Assembly (NCBI GenBank): GCA_027563935.2
Contig: CM050447.1
Coordinates: 16,694,001 to 16,758,000 of the forward strand
Length of the DNA: 64,000 nucleotides
Direction: 5' to 3'
From: Costus lasius
Taxonomy: Eukaryota > Streptophyta > Magnoliopsida > Zingiberales > Costaceae
The notes under the pieces were generated by a model. The model searched no databases and was not told the origin of the DNA. It saw only the letters and a program-made list of their open reading frames with translations. Below, one piece after another: positions 32,556 through 45,088 of this stretch; the stretch's first letter is position 1, and each line of letters starts with the position of its first letter. The translations under genes and the position numbers were made by a program.

Positions 32556-35099
32556 GGGAATGTTTTCGGGTACGCAATCACCGAGTGCCGATAATGATGC
32601 GGCAGCAGAATTTGGTTCCCCAGTTTGCTTCCTGTTCCAAGATTAGTATAAGAATCCGCCGTACAGCAAAACATGCAATTAAAGCAAAAGCTTTTATGCT
32701 ATTAAAAGAAAAGAATCGTCGGACATCGACAAGTTCTACCTTTGCTTGTATCTTCTCATCAAAAGATTCTCAATCGTTTTGACCTTAACCTTACCTCGAT
32801 TGCTACTTGTCTCCCTTTGGTGGCGCACACTGCATTTTCTAGTATGTCTGAAATTATTTTGCCCTTTTTCCCGATATAGAATTAATTTAAACTATACCAA
32901 CGGGTAAATATAACAATGTCTAATAATTTTTATTTTAATCAATTATTTTATTATCATTACTGTATGGAACAAAGTCAATTTTTTTTAGTTTAGTAATTTT
33001 ATATGAATTACTCTATTCTACATTTTCAAATGTATATTGACGGAATATGAGGATATGAAATTAGAATTAGAATCATCAAGAATCAAACATTCACTAGAAA
33101 AGCTATGTAATTATTAAACATTAGGAATTTGATTATCACAAGCTGTTGTTTTACGGGCAAAGAATTGACAGGTGATTTCTTGATGCTGTTCACTAACTTC
33201 GATCATATTCGTCGATACATTTAGTGGGAGATTGCTCATGAGTATGTCACATAAAAAAATAGTTTGTGGACCAGTAATGTCACCCAAGTTGAGAGTACGA
33301 ATTTGATTTGGTCCATCTTTATCAGGATGGACTGAATCTCTTTGAAACATCTTCTTTTGCACCGACTTCTGATAAACTAGAAAAAAATTCTTAAAATATG
33401 TAGGGATGTTCTCCCTCCAACACGTTAGTTAGAGTATACTCCAGTGTATGTATTGGGAGGTTATGGAAAAAATTTATGCGTAACATTTCTTTCGTTAATT
33501 CATTGTTCTAGCTCGGATCATCACCTCACCGAATCGAGCCATGCAGTCAAACCATAGAGCTAGTTCATTGTTCTATCTTGCTTAATTGATCAAGCAGTTA
33601 TCGCTCAAGTGGGGCGAATATATTCCCTTTTAGTTTCATCATCAAAGAAAGTGATGGTCATTCTAACAGTGCAATTAAAGCAAACCGCTATGCTTTAATT
33701 CTGATAAATATAACCACCTAATAACTTTAAAATCAAGAACATTAAAAACAGCAGTAAAAAGCATTATCAATCTAATTCTATCATAAACTTGAGCAAATAA
33801 TGCGTGATAAAATACGTTCATCACCAAGTTACAGTGAAGTTATCGACAACACTGGCAAAATCCAATCAAACAATTGAAATTTGTAAGATTGAGAAGATAC
33901 TAAATGGAATAAAAAAACGACGATACTCATAATATTCACGCTTTTTAATTGCAGTGGTCAAAAGAAAACGACCAAGCATAAATTCCTATTCAGAGCATTC
34001 ATTAATGACCTTTATTTATAAAGACCATACAAGGGACTAGTAGAGCTCGAACTTTGATCTAGTAGACATTCCGGTATTTAGATACAAACTATTTGATTCT
34101 CTACTTAAATCCTACAAACTTATTTTATACATTTGGTCACGATTTATTAACAATCTAACCAAACACGACCTGGGCCAATGGCTTCCTTATTATGCTTACT
34201 TTTGTTGCAAGCTTGCATCATCATTAAGGTACAGATTATCCAGCATAAAATTCACTTCTAAGCTTACCTTTGCTAAAAACAATCACTGACTGATGCGTAA
34301 TCGACAAAAATGATTCACATTCTAAGATACCCATCGTCTGATGATGAAACAAGAAAATTTCACTGACAACGGATGACAGTTTATCCTTGGTAGTTGATTT
34401 ACTGGATCACATTGGTGTGCTATCCTAATCGGTACATGAATGCAAATGATGGAATCTACTAGGCAAAAACATCATAATAAGTAATGCTGACTACTGACCA
34501 CGAAATGAATCACATTGTCAAATTAGATGAACCAAGTTCAGAAAACAAACTACGGCGGTCTCCATCTCAGTGTAACCAACAAAGATGTTAAAAATAGTAA
34601 ACACAGACTCTATATCGTGCGTATGTGTGATATAGGGGTTAAGGTATCGTGAGTTAAGAATTAGTGGTGTCGAGGATTAATATTTTTAATTTTTAGCATA
34701 GACTAGGTATTTTATTTCTGTATAAACATATACTTTGTTTATTTTATTATAGCAGCATTTTTAATACAAGAGTTTCATTCTCTCCCGGTCTTTGTGTGTT
34801 GTGTACTCTCTCTCGTCATCATGCTTCTACCATGTTGCAGCCAACAAAAGATACAGTAAATGACATCAAAAAAACCCTAAAAGAGAGAAGTTCCCTTCCC
34901 TTTCTTGTCTCCGCCAATCTCAAAATGCTTGCATCTCTGCCAAGAGCATGAAAATGATATTAATTAAAAAAAAATTGAGGAAAAGAAGCAGTCAATAACA
35001 GAGCAGTACTTTTATAGGATGCTGTGAATAATGCTTGCAACTCTGGCATTGAAGCTTTAAGACAATCTTCATGGTTGTTTTTGCCTGACAGTTGAAAAA
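32556..35099. other. AT-rich intergenic DNA without a certain gene (copy B)
   Basis: Identical or nearly so to 4176-6719. It holds the same possible terminal exon at 33114-33388 (minus strand) and the same LTR/promoter-like piece near 34620-34850. No other support for genes. Confidence 0.6.
33114..33388 (-). other. Possible terminal exon of an unrecognised protein (copy B)
   Basis: Same reading as at 4734-5008, unchanged in sequence. No family recognised; it could be a chance ORF. Confidence 0.25.
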
Positions 35100-35669
35100 C
35101 TAATCTCGGGTGTTCACAATATATCGGACTTCCTTGAGGGTGTCCGTCATAGCCCACGTCAAGTTCCTTAGAAGGAACTGAGTCTTAATCTCAGTTTCAA
35201 GCTCTTCCCAAGAGAACTTACGGGCTGGATCAGTCCCGAATAAGTTAAGTATGGCCTGAGTCCGCTACCATAATTTTGCGTCTCTAGAAGGATACGCGAT
35301 TCAAGCTTGGGCTTACTCCTCCTCGGGGATCTGAGCATCTTGGAGACATTTTTTTATATCCCAAAGAAAGTTCTCAACTTCCGTAGGGACATGCACCCTT
35401 GGGAAGGGGGCAGGCTGCGGGATGCATTGTCACATGATGATCCCTTGGCCGAGGTCGGCCGTACTCGGTGCTATTGAAGTCGCCGTAGCGTACTTTAGCA
35501 ACGCGACTTTCGCCTAGCATGCCTCTAGCTCCTCGGTGAGTCGAGTCACCTGAGCTATGAGGCACTCGTTGAAGACGAGAAGTGTGGAGATGATCTCCAC
35601 TGAGGTGCAAGCCCCAAAGCCCCGTCTTCGACTAAGTCCTCAAGGGACGATAGTCTGCTGTCCATCGAA
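35100..35669 (-). pseudogene. Decayed X gag remnant (copy B)
   Basis: Counterpart of 6720-7289, with the same stop within DAKLW and the same joint to Z at 35669/35670, so the deletion that made the joint predates the A/B split. Confidence 0.72.
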
Positions 35670-36022
35670 TGTGAAACTGTGAAAGAGTGAGGATGTGTTC
35701 GATATTACCCAAGAGGAAAGACAGATGGCCTGGATCATCCTCAAGTATAGGAACAGCCTTTACTTCCAATGAACTCAGAAATTTCAGTGTGGTGCCAATG
35801 TAAGTGGGTGAGAATAGCTGCTGAAATTGCTCCCATCCTATGGCTGCATACATCAAATCAGCGTCTCCTAGCATCCCTAGCATCTGTAGTGTGGTTCGGT
35901 CAAGATACCTCGTATTGAGCACGCAGCGTTGACGCAGTATCTGATACCGTGCCTCTTGCGCGGCGTTCCGGAAGATAATCCCGAACTCGTTCGGGGGAGA
36001 TACGTATGTCTGTGGTCGGCTG
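35670..36022 (-). pseudogene. Athila ORF1/env-like remnant (copy B)
   Basis: Same motifs as 7290-7642 (RYLDRTTLQMLGMLG, IGWEQF, PTYIGTTLKFLSSLEV), with V-to-D and E-to-K changes. Short and without a proper end. Confidence 0.58.
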
Positions 36023-36612
36023 GAGGATCTGGTTGGAAGTGCTCACAGAACGGAGGCAGCGAAGTGAAGTCGTCGGAGATCAGACGACACAAAAATCCGG
36101 TGTGAAATAGATGAGAAGAGCTTGATCGGAGTGTTAGGATTCTTAGACAGAACTTAAGAGACCGCTTTCGAGTGGTAAGATGGGGAGAAGGCGGTGCAAT
36201 CAGTCGATCTCGTCGAGATCGGGAGGCGGCGGCAATCGACTGAAAAATCCTTGAGATCTGGTGAGGTGAAAATCTGGAACCGATCGGGAAAGAATCTTGT
36301 GCGGATGAAAGGGAAACCCTGATCAGATTGTTGAAGACCTCCTTCTCGTGTTCAAAAGATAGGCGGACGACGCGATCGCACGGAAGAAGCTCCGAAAACT
36401 GGCGGTATGAAAAATTCGGGATGAGATCTTGGTGAGAAGATGGAACCTGTTCAGATCTTGGGGGAAACGTAGATCGATGTGGGAGAAGTCACCTTCGTTT
36501 GCTAAGGAGGTGAGAAGGCGGCGTGATCGGGAGTATTTCGTCCACACAGGAGGCGGCGGCGGAAGAGTCGCGTGCGGTGCCCTAGCGTCGGGTCAGCAAA
36601 AGTTGGAATTCC

Positions 36613-36910
36613 AGTGAACCCGCCCGGGTTCACTCGCCCGTGATGTTTACTGTGGTCGGGCTGAAGCAACAGAAACACGGGTGAACCCGCTGGGGTTCAC
36701 CAACCCGTGAAGCGCTCTGGAAATTTTCTGGTCTTTGGAGAGATGGTGAACCCCGTGGGGTTCACCTGCCTGTGAAGCTCACTGGATGGTTTCCGTGCAG
36801 ATAGAATACTGGTGAACCCCTTGGGGTTCACCTGCCCGTGATATCCTCTCGTCACAAAGCCTGGGCGCACTGGTACAGTACACATCACGGTGAACCCCAT
36901 GGGGTTCACT
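36613..36910. repeat. Array of five palindromes, ~66-bp spacing (copy B, internal)
   Basis: Units at 36613, 36680, 36745, 36811 and 36889, as in copy A. The last unit ends ttcact instead of ttcacc, breaking its outermost pair. Confidence 0.9.
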
Positions 36911-39198
36911 AGGTCGGGATTTGCACTGATGGACTTGAAAAAATCTGAAAAAATTCCCATGCGCTACATCTTCCTCCTACAGCATAAAGAGACATCAAAT
37001 TAGTAGCAATCCCCACTAGAAAATAAAAAAAAATTAAATGAGAAAGAGATTAACAGTCTAAAACACTAACTAATAGCAAGAAGAAATTATGCGTAAAAAC
37101 TAACATCAATCAAAAACTTGGGTTGCCTCCCAAGAGCGCTAGTTTAGGGTCGGTAGCTCGACTATAAGAGTGTTATTCATAAATCAGAATAAAGATGAAA
37201 TTACCAAGTGGTTCATACCTTGAAGGGTCAGAAAATGATTTCAAGCTTATTTTACCTTCATTAGTTACCTTGGTTGTTTCCTTATGTACATTTTCAAATT
37301 ATACCTTCCTTAAGTTGACTAGTTCAGTTGAATCAAAGAGTTTCACAAAAGCTTCAGCTTCTTCATTATCCTTCACCTCATCTTCAGCTGCAAAATAGAT
37401 TTTTATAGGATCCACAAACAATTCACTAATCACTTCTTGGTTAACCACTTCCTTAACAACATCAACCTTATGACAAGACCCTACAAAATAAGATATATCC
37501 TCAAGTGGTTTCTCATCTTCTATCTCCTCTTTTGATTGTTCAGGTTGAAGTGTCTTAGGAGATTTAATCTCAGTGTCATGTGCAGGCATCCTAGGCTCCT
37601 CAAGTTGTTTGCTACTCCGAGTGGAGATTGCATTGCAATACTCCCTCGGGTTAACTTTTGGTTGGGATGGAAGCTTGCCTGGTGCTCTGGAAGACGAGCT
37701 AGCTTGCTGGGCTAGCTGACTCTCTAGCATTTTATTGTGTGTCTCCAGGGAGTCCATCCTTGTCATCATAAGTTTCATCATGTCTGCAAGTCCTTCAAGT
37801 TGCTTGCTCAAATTTGAATCATTATTCGGCATTGGCTGTGGTGGTGGTGCATTGAAGTTCCTAGCCTGAAATCCTGGTGGTCTGAAATTGCTCTGTTGTG
37901 GTTGCCTGAAGTTTCCTTGTGGGGGCTGGGTTTGCTGTGGTGGAACTTGTCCAGGTTGAATTGGTTGAGTTGTCCGATAAGAGAAATTAAGGTGGTTGCG
38001 CCACCCTAGATTGAATGTGCTGGAGTATGGGTTGTTGTTGGGATTGAAGTTTCCAACAGCATTCAATTGCTAAGAGTAAACTGCAGCCATCTGTCCATCT
38101 CCCGCCTGACAATCTGCCCCTGCATGACCTACAACTCCACAGACCTCACAAGAAATTGAGTTAATATCCATAGAATTAACAAACCAAGAATCAAGCTTTC
38201 TAGTCAAATTATCTACCTTAGCCGTGAGAACAGTCAGAGAGTCTAGGTCATACTTACCTGACTTCTTGGTAGTAGAAGTACCTCTCTCAGATGTCCATTG
38301 GTGATGGTTAATCGCCATGTCCTCGAGAAGGTTCATTGCATCCTCAACTCTCCTATTCATCAAGGCACCTCCTACTGCAGCGTCCACTGTAAGTCTTGTG
38401 TTGTAATCCAAACCGCTGTAGAATGTTTGGATCAGAACCCAAGTCTCAACTTCGTGGTGTGGACACATCCTTTGGAGCTCTTTAAACCTCTCCCAAGCTT
38501 CATATAGAGACTCTCAATCTTTTTGCATGAAACTCGTTATTTGATTTCGCAATTGAATTGTCTTTGATGGAGGGAAGTACTTGGAGAGAAAGGCTTGAGA
38601 AAGCTCTGCCCATGTTCTTATCGAAGCAGCAGGTAGTGTGTGCAGCCAAGCTCTCGCATTGTCTCTCAAGGAGAAGGGAAATAGTCGCAACCTGATAACA
38701 TCAGCAGACACACCGTTAATTTTCAATATATCGCAATATTCCAGAAAAATAGACAGGTGCATGTTGGGGTAGAGGTGGTCATGGGCCGTGCTCGGGCCGG
38801 CCCGGGCCCGGGCCCGCCTCGGCTTGATTCCTGGCGGGCTGTGCCTAGCACGACCCGTTTCTAATCGTGTCGTGCCTGGCACGGCACGACAGCAAAAATC
38901 TTGGGCCCGGCACGGCCCGCGGCACGTTTGGCCCGGCACGGCTCCGGCCATTGCGTAGTGAAGTCGGTCCGAGGGCCGGATTCGGCCGGACGGGCCGTGC
39001 CTGACCCGGCCCGAATGTGGCCCACGGGCTGAGTTTGGCCCACAGGCCGACTTTGGTCCGCTTCATTAAAATAAATTTTAAAAAATAATTAAAATATTAA
39101 TTAATTAAATTATATAATTTTAATTTTAATATATTTTATTAAATTAAAGTTAAAACCAACTCGATTAAATTTCATATTCATAAATTATACATTTAAGC

Positions 39199-39735
39199 TT
39201 AAATTAATTGTCGACATAATGGGCATAAACAATTGACTCGTAGCCAGCGACGCAAGCAGCTACTATGAAAGATGTGCGAGCATTGTGTTAAGCATAATTG
39301 CTCTCTGTGCTCCATCTTCTCTATGCATATTGCACACTCTATATTTTCAGCTCTACTTCCGTCTTCAATAATAAAAAACTCGAGTGACTCTTGTGCTTGG
39401 TTTGTTTCAATATATTGCTCTGGCTCATCGTTGATATTATCACTGTCCTCCTCACTATCACTTATTTCAAAGTCCTCAACCTCTATCTCAATCTCAACTC
39501 CAGAAGGGGAGGGAGAAGCCAAAAATTCTTGTCTTGCATGATCAGATAAGTGGATAAAGTGTTCTTCAAACCTGAATACATCAATTCGTATAATTTGACT
39601 AACACGTTCGATAATACTTAAAATAGTGATTCTCCATTGATCAGCATTGAAGAAATTTAAGGTAGATGTAAGAAAGATTGAACGTTGAGAATTTGACATA
39701 ATGATAATTATCTTTACTCTTCTATTATCTGTCAT
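39199..39735 (-). CDS. RING-H2 finger protein carried by a hAT transposon
   Basis: An intact, intron-free ORF of 178 codons from ATG (39735) to TAA. The N-terminal half is mixed hydrophobic/basic with no clear membrane span. An acidic middle follows (EIEIEVEDFEISDSEEDSDN), then a C-terminal RING-H2 domain with eight ligands spaced C-x2-C-x14-C-x-H-x2-H-x2-C-x10-C-x2-C (CAIC, CSHIFHSSC, CPLC). Such proteins are usually E3 ubiquitin ligases that bind an E2 through the RING; substrate unknown. A CACGTG hairpin lies directly upstream. Its position between hAT ends with no transposase suggests gene capture (inference). Expression is unknown, and copy A of the same gene is dead. Confidence 0.75.
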   Translation of the reverse strand: MTDNRRVKIIIIMSNSQRSIFLTSTLNFFNADQWRITILSIIERVSQIIRIDVFRFEEHFIHLSDHARQEFLASPSPSGVEIEIEVEDFEISDSEEDSDNINDEPEQYIETNQAQESLEFFIIEDGSRAENIECAICIEKMEHREQLCLTQCSHIFHSSCLRRWLRVNCLCPLCRQLI

Positions 39736-39853
39736 TTTTCTCTATGCCTCGTGCTCACCACGTGATAATTATATTATAAAAGTAAATTAATTTAATACTT
39801 ACTTGATCTTCTCCACGTCTAGTCACGTGGTGAGCACAAGGCATAGAGAAAAA
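39736..39853. promoter_or_regulatory. Hairpin with CACGTG cores directly upstream of the RING ATG (copy B)
   Basis: Inverted arms 39736-39764 and 39824-39853 around an AT-rich loop, conserved with copy A. The arm touches the start codon, so it would lie in the 5' UTR or core promoter. Confidence 0.6.
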
Positions 39854-40242
39854 CGACTAGTCTAGACCGAGAGAGCATTGAATTCTTGATGGATAGAAAG
39901 AAGCTTAAGTTTGAGTTCAATTAAGAAACTAATTGTAACTCAAGACTTAGAAAAGAGATTAAGAGAGTATTAAGAGAGAATGATAAATTATTCCAAAGCT
40001 AGTTGGAAACTTGTGTGAAGAAATGAGAGGGTTGAGGGGTCAATTTATAGGGATGAATTGGGTGTATAATTACATATTTATACCCTATTTTTAATTATTA
40101 AAAGGGGCTAAAATGGTAATTTTATACCATAAAGACAATTATATCCCTAATTTTTAAAATTTTTATAATTGTTATGAGGCCATTTAGGTAAAAATGCATG
40201 TTCATTCACGTGTCGTGCCGTGCCTGGCCCGGCCCCACGTCC

Positions 40243-40380
40243 GTGTCGTGCCTGACCCGGCCCGCGTGCCATGCCTGGCCCGGCCTGCGTGCCGTGCCTG
40301 GCCCGGCCTGCGTGCCGTGCCTGGCCCGGCCTGCGTGCCGTGCCTGGCCCGGCCTGCGTGCCGTGCCTGGCCCGGGTCCA
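40243..40380. repeat. 23-bp tandem repeat in the hAT arm, six units (copy B)
   Basis: 138 bp, six units of the form gtgccgtgcctggcccg plus end; four units share the end gcctgc, which is absent from copy A. Confidence 0.88.
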
Positions 40381-41082
40381 TGTCGTGCTTGGCCCGGCCC
40401 GTGTGCCGTGCCTAGCCTGGCACGCCTGTGGGCCGTGCCCGGCCCTGCCCACGGGCCACGAACCCTCAGCCCAGCCAGACCCAAGCCGGGCCACGGGCCG
40501 CCCGTGGCCCGTTGACTTGGTCAACGGGCCGTGCGGGCCGCGGTCCGGCCCGTTGGCCATCTCTATGTTGGGGTCCTTAAGAGGAGAACCACCAAATTGG
40601 TTTTGTTGCACCATAGAAAGAAGAGCAGATTTTATTTCGAAGTTATTGGCCTCAACAGCGGGCCTAGCATTTCCTAATTAAAAACCATAAGTGCAAGGGT
40701 CGAGCAATCTTTCAATGTCCTATTGTTATAGTTGCTCCCCATTGGTTGTTGTACTCGATCATTCTTCACGTCAAGCTGAATGTGCTCCATCTGATTTTCT
40801 CCATCTGGATGGTTCATGACTTCTTTCTTCAAAATTTGAATTTGCTTCCTTCTTATCCTAAAGGTGCGATCGATCTCTAGATCAATGTCAAAGAATGTAC
40901 CTGCCCTAGAACTTCTTTGCATAAAACGATCAGTCAAGATTATAAAGTTCTAAGACAACGTGTAAATAAAGAGAAAAAAAAATAACAATGCTGTAAAGAA
41001 AAACTAACCTAAAGCCAAGTCTACCAATTCTCAGAAATATACTAATATCAACCGTTGTTCCCCAGCAACGGTGCCAAAAACT

Positions 41083-42582
41083 TGACATGACCGCAAGTGC
41101 AGGGTTATGTCGAAGTAATATAAAAGATGTCGAATCCCACAGGGAACAAGGTTGAGTACCAGAAAATCCGAGTCCTAATAGCTAGGCGAATCGAAATTGG
41201 GTTTTGAAGACAAAAATCGAAAACAAGCAATTACAACTACGTTGGTAGAGGTCAAATATGAGAGAGATATCAGGGCTACGGTTTTCACCACAATGATAAT
41301 CTTAATCGCACAAGAAAGATATTAATTATTTGGTTTATTGGTTTTGCACAAGGAGTCTAGCCCTTGGGTACAAGGTGCCCCCTCTCGAGTGTACACCCCG
41401 GTGTTCGTCTTAGACCGACCTCCTACTCTCGCGGTGGATCGTTCTAAGATGAACCCAATGAGTTCTATGGCAGACTGTGAAATCCTCGAGCGAAGACCAA
41501 GCACTCTCGTGTCGAGGTCTCGCAAGTTTTATTAAGAAATTCCACCCTTACGATCCTTCTCTCGATATGAATCGTAACGGCTAACACGTGAAAATACTCG
41601 GCCAAGGTAAAATCACAAAATAAATACGTCAAAGTAAAATATGCTCACAATTCATTCCAAATAACGAAAATGAAAACAAAGTTTGCGATCAAAATCATCA
41701 AAGGGCTTCAACCAAGCCCCGAAATAGGGTTTACGCTACAATCATTATTGAAACGCTCAAAATCTCTCTTTTAATGAAAGGGAAAGTACAAAGAAACAAA
41801 TCTAAGAGGAAGGAGACGATGAACCGAAGGAATCCTGAAGAAATCGTGATGATCTTGTGTCTCAATCTCCGAAAATCTCCAAAAATTGCCTCATCGTCGT
41901 GTTCTTCCACCTGCGCCGCTTCCTTGCGTGATTTCTTGATAATTAGGGCAAGAAAATTAGGGCTTTTATATCCCATGCGTTCGCCTCTGAAAGAGCTTTC
42001 CATAGACACCTCACTTGCCAAATTCGGACTCCGAATGAGTGAGAAATCGTTGAAAAACTAAGTCAAGGTCGGACTCGCGCGTGCCCTGGGTTAGAATCAC
42101 GGTGAACCCCGGTGGGTTCACCTGGCCGTGATTCATTCTGAGAGTTCGGGTGAAAGAAGCGCGATGAACCCCGCCGGGGTCACCTGGCCATGCTTTTCTC
42201 TGGACAATTTTCAGCCAAAGGGAATCCTAGTGAACCCCGCTGGGGTTCACCCGGCCGTGATGCTTTCTGTGAGTTTCGCTGGATGGCGACTGGGATGGTG
42301 AACCCCGTGGGGTTCACCTGGCCGTGATTCTCAGGTAAACTCTAAATGAGCTCGAATTTGACGGGCGGCTTCGTTTTCACACGAGAAATCATCTCATGGC
42401 CTCAGAATCTTCAAAATATGTCGAAAAAGGGTGTTTTTACCTGAAATTGCATAAAAGTACCAAAAAGTGAAGATTCCGAAGATATGAAGGAAATAAGGCT
42501 ATAATGAGTATAAAAGTGTTAAAATAAGCCTAGATTTGACATGAAATACAACGGAAAAACACTATCAAAATGCACTGCATCA
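41083..42582 (-). repeat. Z 5' LTR (copy B, 1,500 bp)
   Basis: Plus strand tgacatgaccgcaagtg to cactgcatca. Contains the LTR palindrome array (units at 42101, 42163, 42229 and 42297) and is followed by gcaat. Confidence 0.88.
42101..42318. repeat. Palindrome array inside the Z LTR (copy B)
   Basis: Four units as in copy A; the fourth is a perfect palindrome followed by tggccgtgat. The first has centre changes (ccggtg). Confidence 0.87.
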
Positions 42583-43932
42583 GCAATCATCCGTTGAGTG
42601 AATTCGGATCCGGATCCGGATCCTAGCGGCGCCCGATCCAATCCACCAACCCGCCGGCCCAGTTGGTTGCATAGGGGTCACGCCCCGGTCGGATTAACCC
42701 TAAATCGATGCTTATCTGTTATCTTAGGGTCATCCGGTGGAACACCAGAGCGTGAATTCCCTAGGGTTTCCAGACCAATTTACTCCCCTAATCAGACCCT
42801 AACTTCCCCACTCAATTTTATCCCCAAATTACAAGGTCGCTTGGAAAAACCCTAACCCTAATTTAGAAATCGAGACACCAAATCAGAAATCGAACCCTAA
42901 TTCAAATCTTACCTCGGTCAACACCCGAATCTTCACCCGAAATTGCATTCGCTGATGTCAGCCGACGTCACCCTCTCAAATCTGCCGCGCAAGTGAAATT
43001 TCGGGATTGCTGACGTCACGCCTGACGTCAGCCCAAAATCGTCTCTGCCTGCCACTGTGAATTACTATGTTGATTTTGACGCGAGCGCCGGGCTTTGTCG
43101 CCTCCCTTACGCAAGCACCGCCTGCATTCGGTGTCTTGTCAGAGAAAGTACGCCGACATGGGAAGCCGCTCGCCCCACTTTCAGCCTCTTCGCCGATCAC
43201 CCGTCAGCCGCCTGCTGCCGGAAGCGTCGACGATAACAAAGAGAAAAAGACGCCACCGACCAGAGAAGAGACAGGGGAAGATGAGAGGGAAACCTTCGCC
43301 GATTTATTCCTCTTCAAAACGGGTCACAAAACCCTCCACTCCTCTCGTCTCTTTTCCTCTCACCACTCGCCACGACCTTGCTCGCCGCCGGTTACAGAAC
43401 TCTCGACGCTCTCTGGTCCTCGCCTCTAGATCTCTCTCTACTTCCAGCTTCCTCCTATCATGGTGGCGTTCCTTACTCTTATAGAGGCGAGTTGCTGCCT
43501 CTCGCCATCAGATCCTCTACGGAATCGGTCGGCTTCCGAGATCTTCGCCAGCCGCCGCGTCCGCATACCTCGTCGCCTCCTTCTCGCCGCTGCCGAAGCC
43601 TGTTGTCCGCATCTTCAGGAAGCTTCACTCCAGCACGCCGTCAGCTCCGCGAAGCTTGCGTCCGAAGCGGTCGCACGCATCTCGACCCGTTCGCATCTAA
43701 GGACGCTGCTTGAAGAATGCCTCTCCGCCTTTCTCGCGCTATCTGCAGCCAGCGTCCAAAACGCTCGAGCCGCCTTCCAAATCGAGAGAGGCTGGGTCAA
43801 CATCGGGCGTTCACCACCCCAATTTATTGGGTTCGGACTTTGCTTCGGGCTTGGGCCAGGCTTGGATCAGCTCTGTCTCGCTTGCTAAGCCCACAGGGCC
43901 TTGGCCCGAACCGGCCTGACCCAGGCCTGACA
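42583..43932 (-). repeat. Right part of the X-type LTR (copy B)
   Basis: Counterpart of 14203-15552. GC-rich, no credible gene; ORFs here are not shared as proteins with any family I know. Confidence 0.58.
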
Positions 43933-44163
43933 ATTCTCCCCCGCTCTCGATGTCCGGCGCAGGCGGGCCACTCAACGCCGGTTGGTGAGCCACCGCTCTT
44001 GCTCGGCACAGTTAGCCTTGTAGGCTTCTTTCCAGATCTGTTCCCTCTTGCGTTGGAGTTTCTCATGGTTCGCAAGGAGCGTTGCTCGCACCTCCGCTTC
44101 TATCTCCTCTAAAGACTTCGGTGAAGCCTTTTTCTCCATCACTTGCTTTCACGTCTTTTCCTC

Positions 44164-44979
44164 CTATGGAGATTTCGCGTTTTCGGAGGTCGTCTTCTGC
44201 TTGGCATTGCCTTTGCTAACCTCATCCTTCGGCTCTGCATCTGCGGGGGCCGGTGAAGTTTTGCTAGCGACCATTGAGGCAATGCGCATAACTCCTATGC
44301 GTGCCTCAACTAGTTCGTCATCCACCGCCGGTTTTTCTGCTAGCTCCCGATGCACAATTGCTGCAATTGCGTTCACCCGCTGTCGATCCGGACAATCACG
44401 TATCCGGTGTGGTCCTTTGCACAAGAAGCAAGCAATCGGTCTTAGTTGACCCTGCACTCCCTCTACAGGTCGGTTCTGCTCCTGTCGTGCCGGCTGACCT
44501 CCGTTCCGCCGGGGACTGAGCCTCTCTCTCTCTGGCGCTCTTGCTCTGGGTGGCGATGGTCGCTTCGGGGGCGACCTCTGTGCTCTCTGAAAGATCATTC
44601 CCGAAGTTCTCTGATCCACGAGAGACTCGGCTATAACTGCGGCTGTTCTCCAGTCTTGCGGTGCATGTCGTCGGACCTCAGTCGCCGCCCATGGTTGGAG
44701 ATTCTGGAGGAAGAAGTACCTCCTGTCTCCCTCCGCCATCTCAGGTAGCTCCAACATCAGTGCGGAGAATGCCCTAACATACTCCTGGATCGTCCCTGTG
44801 TGCTTTAGCCGATCCACCGCCTCTCGTGCCAGGTCCACTGAGTTTCCGGGAAGGAACTGCTGTCGCAGCTCCTCTCGGAACACCTCCCATGTCCAACCAG
44901 CCACCTCTGATGTCAAATCAACTTTGCTCTTCCACCAAAGTTTTGCATCATCTGAGAGGTATGCTGTGCACACCCTCAC
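44164..44979 (-). pseudogene. Gypsy gag of element Y (copy B)
   Basis: 271 codons with the same gag domain (DDAKLWWKSKV, KHTGTIQEYVRAFSALML) and knuckle CFLCKGPHRIRDC. It ends five codons earlier than copy A because CAG became TAG at 44164-44166; downstream codons are still similar, including REQIWKEAYK, where copy A has a stop. Confidence 0.85.
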
Positions 44980-45088
44980 CTTTTCCTGGTCTGAAACATG
45001 GTTAGCATCAAAGTATTGTTCTGACCTGTGGGTTATGGGCCCACAGGAACTTATACCTTTGAACCTATACCTCTGATACCATTAAAAT

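Larger units (their letters stand above)
38770..40565. mobile_element. Non-autonomous hAT with intact RING gene (copy B)
   Basis: Terminal inverted repeats tagaggtggtcatgggcc and ggccatctcta (one substitution relative to A) are flanked by tgttgggg at 38762-38769 and 40566-40573. It is 1,796 bp, the same length as in A by coincidence: B has a ~40-bp deletion in the AT-rich part and two extra 23-bp repeat units. No transposase. The RING gene on the minus strand fills 537 bp of the core. Confidence 0.93.
37173..40937 (-). pseudogene. Athila-type gag interrupted by hAT (copy B)
   Basis: Same protein as 8793-12558 in copy A. Additional damage: a 1-bp deletion near 40697 shifts the N-terminal part, the TGA after MQKD is at 38514-38516, a TGG-to-TAG change lies at 38067-38069 just after the zinc knuckle, and a CAA-to-TAA change is at 37299-37301. 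The CCHC motif CEVCGVVGHAGADC is intact. Confidence 0.86.
35670..42582 (-). mobile_element. Athila-like element Z, pol-less (copy B)
   Basis: Same structure as in copy A: 5' LTR 41083-42582, tRNA-Asp-type primer site just inside it, gag interrupted by hAT, palindrome array, ORF1/env-like remnant, no downstream LTR. gcaat follows the LTR at 42583-42587. More nonsense codons and a 1-bp gag deletion distinguish it from A. Confidence 0.82.
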
